Source: Alsobacter sp045348435
GTDB taxonomy: Bacteria; Pseudomonadota; Alphaproteobacteria; Rhizobiales; Beijerinckiaceae
Length of the DNA stretch: 64,000 bases
NCBI RefSeq assembly: GCF_045348435.1
Contig: NZ_CP157484.1
Span: 1,736,001 to 1,800,000 of the forward strand
Direction: 5' to 3'
Below, piece after piece: positions 59,903 through 64,000 of this stretch; the first letter of the stretch is position 1, and each line of letters opens with the position of its first letter. The notes beneath the pieces are model-generated. The model was given only the letters and a program-made list of their open reading frames with translations, was not told the origin of the DNA and ran no database searches. The position numbers were made by a program, and so were the translations under genes.

Positions 59903-61298
59903 GGTCGGTCTCGGATCGTGTCAGTGGGGGGAAACTGCGGCCAGCGAGGCCACCTGACGAGGAGGCGGCCAGTTCGGCGTCGCGGGCGACGCTGCCGGCG
60001 AAAAAGGCCAGGGCGGTCTCGAACGGAATGCGACCGGCCTTCAGCGCTTCGCCGAGCCTGGCCATGCCGTCCTGCAGCGAGGCCGGACGTTCGCCGAGCA
60101 GACTGGCCAGCTCGTCGCATTCGGTCGCCTCGATTAGAGGCCCGTAGCGATCATAGGCGCGCAGGTACTTGATCACCTTGGCGGCGTTCTTGGCGGCCGC
60201 GACCACGCCGGGCTCCGCGCTGACGTCGGCGATGTCGTGCCGCAACTCGTGCAGCACATGGTCGAACAGCGCTCCGCGTTCGGTCCTGGGCGCGTGCAGC
60301 GGCGGCCTCGGCGGCAGCGCCACCCCGGTGGCTTCCGCCATGGCGGTCACCAGAAGGCGACGGTTCAGCGCCCGCGAGACGATCGAGTTGCCGGGCAGCC
60401 CGGTGACGTTGCGGTGGCGGATGATCACCACGCGGGTCGAGACGAACACCCGATGATAACGGATGCGATCGAGATCCGCGGCTGCGCCCATCAGGTCGCC
60501 ATATTCGCGGATGCGTGCGGCGAAATCGGGCACGGGCTCCATCACGCAGCGCATGGAGAACCACGCCAAGTCTTCCATGGGATCGCCCGGATGCGCCAGC
60601 TCCCAGTCGAGCAGGGCAGTGAAGTGGCCGTTCTCGAACAGGAAGTTGCCCGGTCCCGCGTCGCCATGCACCAGCACGGGCCGACCTTCCGGCTCGGGAA
60701 CATGGGATTCGAGCCAGGCCAGCGCAAAGTCGATCAGCGGGTCGCCTTCGCGGGTTTCCTCGTACATGGCCCGCCAGATGGCGAGTTCCCGGCGCACGCA
60801 GTCGGCGATCGTCGATTCGGCGTCGAAGACCTGCAGTCCCGTCGCGGGGATGCGGTGCAGGGTCGCCAGCGCCTCGACGAATTCGCGGGCGATCGTCTCG
60901 CGCTCGCTCTCGTCGGTGACGCGCCGGTAATCGGCGCGGCCGGGCGCCCGCTCGGTCAGGATCGCCTGGTGGCCGGGATGCACGGCGATGAGCCTGGGCG
61001 CCGGGACGGCGCTGCCGCTCAGGGCCCTGTAGAATTCGGCCTCGCGCCACACGGTGTAGGGCTCGGCCGAGGGCGGCCGGGGCGGCTGATAACGCAGATA
61101 AAGCTGTTCCACCCGCGAGTCGGCGTCCACGTCGACCGCCCAGGAGCGGCAGCGGTTGCCGCCGCTGATCTGCTGCCAGCGCGTGACGGTTCCGCCCGTC
61201 TCGGCCTGGATCCAGTCCCGGAGCTCATCCGGGCTGGCCGGCCGGTTGGCGGCGGAGTCCTGCTTGTCGACAGGCCGATGATCCGGCTCGATGCCCAA
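59895..61298 (-). CDS. APH-like phosphotransferase
   Basis: A 467-residue kinase-fold protein. The N-lobe has GGTVTRWQQISGGNRCRSW, and the catalytic loop is PVLVHGDAGPGNFLFENGHF (HGD-x4-N), followed by TALLDWELAHPGDPMEDLAW, the metal aspartate. It resembles the ACAD10/11-type phosphotransferases that phosphorylate hydroxy-acyl groups and act with acyl-CoA enzymes. The TTG at 61298 is preferred for the AGGGAAG site; a TTG at 61355 would add 19 residues but has no ribosome site. It would be first gene of the minus-strand run. Confidence 0.87.
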   Translation of the reverse strand: MGIEPDHRPVDKQDSAANRPASPDELRDWIQAETGGTVTRWQQISGGNRCRSWAVDVDADSRVEQLYLRYQPPRPPSAEPYTVWREAEFYRALSGSAVPAPRLIAVHPGHQAILTERAPGRADYRRVTDESERETIAREFVEALATLHRIPATGLQVFDAESTIADCVRRELAIWRAMYEETREGDPLIDFALAWLESHVPEPEGRPVLVHGDAGPGNFLFENGHFTALLDWELAHPGDPMEDLAWFSMRCVMEPVPDFAARIREYGDLMGAAADLDRIRYHRVFVSTRVVIIRHRNVTGLPGNSIVSRALNRRLLVTAMAEATGVALPPRPPLHAPRTERGALFDHVLHELRHDIADVSAEPGVVAAAKNAAKVIKYLRAYDRYGPLIEATECDELASLLGERPASLQDGMARLGEALKAGRIPFETALAFFAGSVARDAELAASSSGGLAGRSFPPLTRSETDHV

Positions 61299-61357
61299 CG
61301 GAGCGCTTCCCTGTTTCGTTGCTCCAACGATAGGGGGCTCGACAACGCTGTGCAACT

Positions 61358-61376
61358 AAATTATCAGACCATATAA
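61358..61376. promoter_or_regulatory. Candidate GntR operator between divergent catabolic units
   Basis: The minus strand carries GGTCTGATAATTT (61358-61370), and the whole stretch AAATTATCAGACCATATAA is partly palindromic. It matches the motif before the Bug gene (48364) in 12 of 13 bases. It lies between the divergent APH-like and MaoC genes, so one regulator could control both arms. Confidence 0.55.
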
Positions 61377-61404
61377 AAGAGCGATGTTATGGGAGGTTCC
61401 GGCG

Positions 61405-61863
61405 ATGGCTGGGCTCTACTTCGACGAACTCACGGTGGGGCAGGTCTTCCGCCACGAGATCCGGCGCACGATCACGGAGACGGACAATGTCTGGTTCAGC
61501 GCCATCACGCACAATCCCGCCTATCTGCATCTCGACGAGGAGTACTGCCGGACCGAAACGGAGTTCGGGCAGCGCCTCGTCAACAGCGCGTTCACGCTGG
61601 GGCTGATGGTGGGCATCTCGGTCGGCGACACAACGCTTGGCACGGCGGTGGCCAATCTGGGCTGGGACGAGGTGCGCTTCCCCAGGCCGCTGTTCCATGG
61701 CGACACCATCCGGGTCGAAACCGAGGTGGTCGAGCTGCGCGAAAGCCGGTCCCGGCCCGAGGCCGGCATCGTGGTGTTCCTGCATCGCGCCTTCAACCAG
61801 CGCAACGAGCTCGTCGCCCACTGCAAGCGCTCCGGCCTGCAGCGTAAGAGGCCAGCGGCATGA
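61405..61863 (+). CDS. MaoC-family enoyl-CoA hydratase (itaconyl-CoA hydratase-like)
   Basis: A 152-residue hot-dog hydratase. It reads YFDELTVGQVFRHEIRRTIT, the catalytic block AITHNPAYLHLDEEYCRTET, then FPRPLFHGDTIRVETEVVEL. The histidine in ITHNPAYLHLD matches the catalytic DxxxxxH region, although the usual aspartate is replaced by threonine/histidine, so activity should not be taken for granted. It is coupled to the CitE-like gene by a four-base overlap. Together with it and the CoA-transferase it resembles the itaconate operon (RipB position). GGGAGG precedes the ATG. Confidence 0.9.
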   Translation: MAGLYFDELTVGQVFRHEIRRTITETDNVWFSAITHNPAYLHLDEEYCRTETEFGQRLVNSAFTLGLMVGISVGDTTLGTAVANLGWDEVRFPRPLFHGDTIRVETEVVELRESRSRPEAGIVVFLHRAFNQRNELVAHCKRSGLQRKRPAA

Positions 61864-62750
61864 CGCTCCGGTCCTTTCTGTTCGTCCCCGGCGACAGCGA
61901 AAAGAAGCTCGCCAAGGGCGCCGGCTCGGGCGCCGACGCGCTCATCCTGGACCTCGAGGATTCGGTCGCGCCGACCCGCAAGGCGCTGGCGCGCGACATG
62001 GTGCGCGACTACCTCGCAGCGCCGCGCGCGGGCGGGTCGGAGCTGTGGGTGCGCATGAACCCGCTCGCGGACGGAGGCCTCGACGATCTCGTCGGCGTGG
62101 TCCGGGCTGCCCCCGACGGCATTGTGGTCCCCAAGGTGGACGGCCCGGCCGACCTCGTACGCATCAGCGCCTTTCTGGACGCGCTGGAGCGCCGCGACGG
62201 CGTAGCCAGGCCGATCCGTCTGCTGCCGGTGGCGACGGAGACGCCCCGGGCGCCGTTCGGGCTGGCGCATTATCACGACACGCCGGTGCCGCGCCTCTTC
62301 GGGCTGACCTGGGGCGCGGAGGACCTCAGCACGGCGGTGGGGGCCAGCACAAACCGCGACCGGTCGGGCCAGTGGGCCTTCACCTACCGGATGGTGCGCT
62401 CGCAGTGCCTGCTGGCCGCCAAGGCCTGCGGCGTGGCTGCGATCGAGACGCTCTACGCCGATTTCCGCGACGACGCGGGCCTGCGGGAGGACTGCGCAGA
62501 GGCGTCCCGCGAGGGTTTCACCGGCCGCATCGCCATCCACCCGGACCAGGTCGCCGGCATCAACGAGGCGTTCTCGCCGTCTCCGGCCGAAATCGAGCAC
62601 GCCCGGCGGGTGGTGGAAGCGTTTTCGGCCGCTCCAGGCGTCGGCGTGGTTGGCCTCGACGGCAAGATGCTGGACATTCCGCACCTGAAGCAGGCCGAGC
62701 AAGTCTTGGCCCGCGCGGACGCGATCTCCAGCCGCGGAGCGAGGTCCTGA
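61860..62750 (+). CDS. CitE-like CoA ester lyase
   Basis: A 296-residue HpcH/HpaI-fold lyase. It starts LRSFLFVPGDSEKKLAKGAG, with ADALILDLEDSVAPTRKALA, LWVRMNPLADGGLDDL and RLFGLTWGAEDLSTAVGAST. The Mg2+ glutamate and aspartate are in LLPVATETPRAPFG and TWGAEDLS. It would split a 3-hydroxyacyl-CoA such as citramalyl- or malyl-CoA to pyruvate (or glyoxylate) and an acyl-CoA, like RipC. Its stop overlaps the next ATG (TGATG). Confidence 0.92.
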   Translation: MTLRSFLFVPGDSEKKLAKGAGSGADALILDLEDSVAPTRKALARDMVRDYLAAPRAGGSELWVRMNPLADGGLDDLVGVVRAAPDGIVVPKVDGPADLVRISAFLDALERRDGVARPIRLLPVATETPRAPFGLAHYHDTPVPRLFGLTWGAEDLSTAVGASTNRDRSGQWAFTYRMVRSQCLLAAKACGVAAIETLYADFRDDAGLREDCAEASREGFTGRIAIHPDQVAGINEAFSPSPAEIEHARRVVEAFSAAPGVGVVGLDGKMLDIPHLKQAEQVLARADAISSRGARS

Positions 62751-64000
62751 TGGCCGCGACCGCCGCCACCGCCGCGCCGCGCCGCGCCGCCGACCCGGCC
62801 GGGCTGGTCCGGCTGCTGTCGCCGGGCGATCGGGTGTTTCTGCCGGGTGCGGGCGCGGAGGTTCCGGCCCTGATGAACGCGCTTTGCACCCCGGATGCGC
62901 CGCCGCTGCACATCACGGCGAGCTTCGTGCCGGGCATCAACCCCGTGCCGCTGGAGCGCTTGCCGGAAGGCTCCACCTGGTCCAGCACCTTCGCGCCGCC
63001 GACGCCGGCCGGCTCGCAGGCGACCGGGCGCTTCCGCCATTTGCCGATGTCCTATGGCGTGTTCGCCTCCCACTTGCGCGGCGCCGAGTTCGACGTCGGC
63101 TTCGTGCATGTCTCGCCGCCTGACGGGCAGGGCGTGTGCTCGCTGGGCGTCGCCGTCGAGTTCACGCCCATCGTGCTGAAGCGCTGCCGGCGCGTCTTAG
63201 CGGTGGTCAATCCGCGGATGCCGCGCATTCCCGGCGCTGAAACCGTCGATCTTGCGTGCGCCGACGCGGTGCTGGAGCTCGACTCGCCCCTGCGCGAGTA
63301 CGATGTGGGCGCGCCGTCCGCCCAGGCGACCCGGATCGCCGAGCTGATCGCGCCTTTCGTGGCCGATCGCTCGACCCTGCAGGTCGGCCTCGGCAAGACG
63401 CCGGATGCGCTGATGCGCATGGTCGCCGACCGGCGGGGCCTGCGCCTGCATTCCGGTATGCTGTCGGACGCCGCGCGCCTCCTCGCGGACAGCGGCGCCC
63501 TGGACGCGTCCGCGCTGCACGCAAGCTGCGTGCATGTCGGCACGGCCGGCTACTACGACTGGCTCGCCGGCCGCGACGACTTCGCCGTGCGAGCCTGCGA
63601 CTTCACGCACGCAGCCGCCACGCTGGCCGGCCTGCCGCGCCTTGTCGCCGTGAACTCGGCGCTGAGCGTCGATTTGTTTGGACAGGCCAATCTCGAGATG
63701 CTCGACGGCCGCATGGTCAGCGGCGTCGGCGGCGCGGCGGACTTCGCGCATGCGGCCAGCCTCGCGCCCGACGGCGTGAGCATCATCGCGCTGCCAGCGG
63801 CGTCAGGGCGCAGCGCGGTCTCGCGGATCACGCCCCGGTTGGAAGGCGTGTGCTCGCTGCCGCGGCACGCCATCGACGTCGTCGTCACCGAGCACGGCGT
63901 AGCCGACTTGCGCGGCCTGTCCGTGATGGACCGGGCCGAGCGCCTCATCGCCGTTGCGGGCCCGGAGCATCGCGGCGCTCTGCAGGACGCCTGCAAGGAC
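62750..64000 (+). CDS. Acetyl-CoA hydrolase/4-hydroxybutyrate-type CoA-transferase (3' end cut)
   Basis: The first 417 codons of a family I CoA-transferase of the Cat1/RipA type. It shows PAGLVRLLSPGDRVFLPGAG, QVGLGKTPDALMRMVADRRG, HSGMLSDAARLLADSG and VSGVGGAADFAHAASLA, then VVVTEHGVADLRGLSVMDRA. The usual catalytic glutamate is expected near the LAVNSALSVDLFGQANLE region (Glu in NLEML). The order after MaoC and CitE matches the rip/itaconate trio, where this enzyme makes itaconyl-CoA. The window ends before its stop. Confidence 0.9.
   Translation, partial: MAATAATAAPRRAADPAGLVRLLSPGDRVFLPGAGAEVPALMNALCTPDAPPLHITASFVPGINPVPLERLPEGSTWSSTFAPPTPAGSQATGRFRHLPMSYGVFASHLRGAEFDVGFVHVSPPDGQGVCSLGVAVEFTPIVLKRCRRVLAVVNPRMPRIPGAETVDLACADAVLELDSPLREYDVGAPSAQATRIAELIAPFVADRSTLQVGLGKTPDALMRMVADRRGLRLHSGMLSDAARLLADSGALDASALHASCVHVGTAGYYDWLAGRDDFAVRACDFTHAAATLAGLPRLVAVNSALSVDLFGQANLEMLDGRMVSGVGGAADFAHAASLAPDGVSIIALPAASGRSAVSRITPRLEGVCSLPRHAIDVVVTEHGVADLRGLSVMDRAERLIAVAGPEHRGALQDACKD

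Noticed and set aside
1..64000. CRISPR arrays and rRNA genes
   Set aside because: No regularly spaced repeats and no rRNA-like segments were seen on either strand.

Overview
The window is high-GC alphaproteobacterial DNA, most likely from a member of the Hyphomicrobiales (Rhizobiales). The clues are a Porin_2-type porin with the Bradyrhizobium/Brucella N-terminal pattern, DUF1236 and DUF1330 exported proteins, a glutaredoxin-type arsC with an aquaporin scrap in front of it (S. meliloti ars operons pair arsC with an aquaporin), and a DmeR/DmeF pair. The genus cannot be fixed from the sequence alone. No rRNA, tRNA or CRISPR array was seen.

Layout. (1) 0-13.1 kb is ordinary chromosome: an efflux adaptor pair behind a possible operator, a porin, a winged-helix/FlgO-like regulator, exported and membrane proteins of unknown role, arsC, an acid phosphatase, and a convergent glycosyltransferase and LpxH-like phosphoesterase pair. 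(2) 13.6-25.0 kb is an integrative element. It starts with a P4-type tyrosine integrase. GTGGGAC-N5-GTGGGAC sites lie at both ends in inverted orientation. Inside are relics of a second integrase and of a nucleotide cyclase, a lytic transglycosylase, a cupin, a DUF1330 protein, an AlpA/RepA-like ATPase module with iteron-like GGTCACA arrays, a divergent LysR/TauE pair, a HEPN-like protein and a serine recombinase. (3) 25.2-35.3 kb holds the most striking unit. Eight minus-strand genes with overlapping start and stop codons encode a MtnX-like HAD phosphatase, an arginase-fold protein, two SMR-type half-transporters, an alpha/beta hydrolase, a FemAB/GNAT-like transferase, and a Cache histidine kinase with its NtrC-type sigma-54 activator. 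A separate class-III aminotransferase gene and an outer-membrane MipA/OmpV protein lie beside it. Both minus-strand transcription units have a -24/-12 sequence with a CCTCCA-type palindrome about 108-109 bp upstream of the predicted start point. This looks like a self-regulated sigma-54 regulon that makes and exports an unidentified amino compound.

(4) 35.5-44.7 kb is a patchwork of small exported proteins, a DmeR/DmeF metal-efflux operon, a beta-propeller protein, a DUF1259 protein and at least five broken genes (DUF1236, an unnamed family, MBL-fold, permease, ABC substrate-binding protein), ending in a palindromic repeat. (5) 44.8-64.0 kb is a catabolic island. The minus strand carries an APH-like kinase, a DUF7065-like protein, a CaiB CoA-transferase, HyuA/HyuB, a complete Liv-type ABC importer, a FadR-type GntR regulator, a Bug/TctC receptor, AtuA with its small partner, and an SDR. 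The divergent plus strand carries MaoC hydratase, CitE-like lyase and a Cat1/RipA-type CoA-transferase (cut by the window end). That trio matches the itaconate-type route (CoA transfer, hydration, retro-aldol cleavage). A 13-bp motif, GGTCTGATWATTT, occurs in both main control regions of the island and may be the regulator's operator.

The functions follow from recognised families and visible motifs. No database search was possible, so names for divergent genes are family-level inferences.
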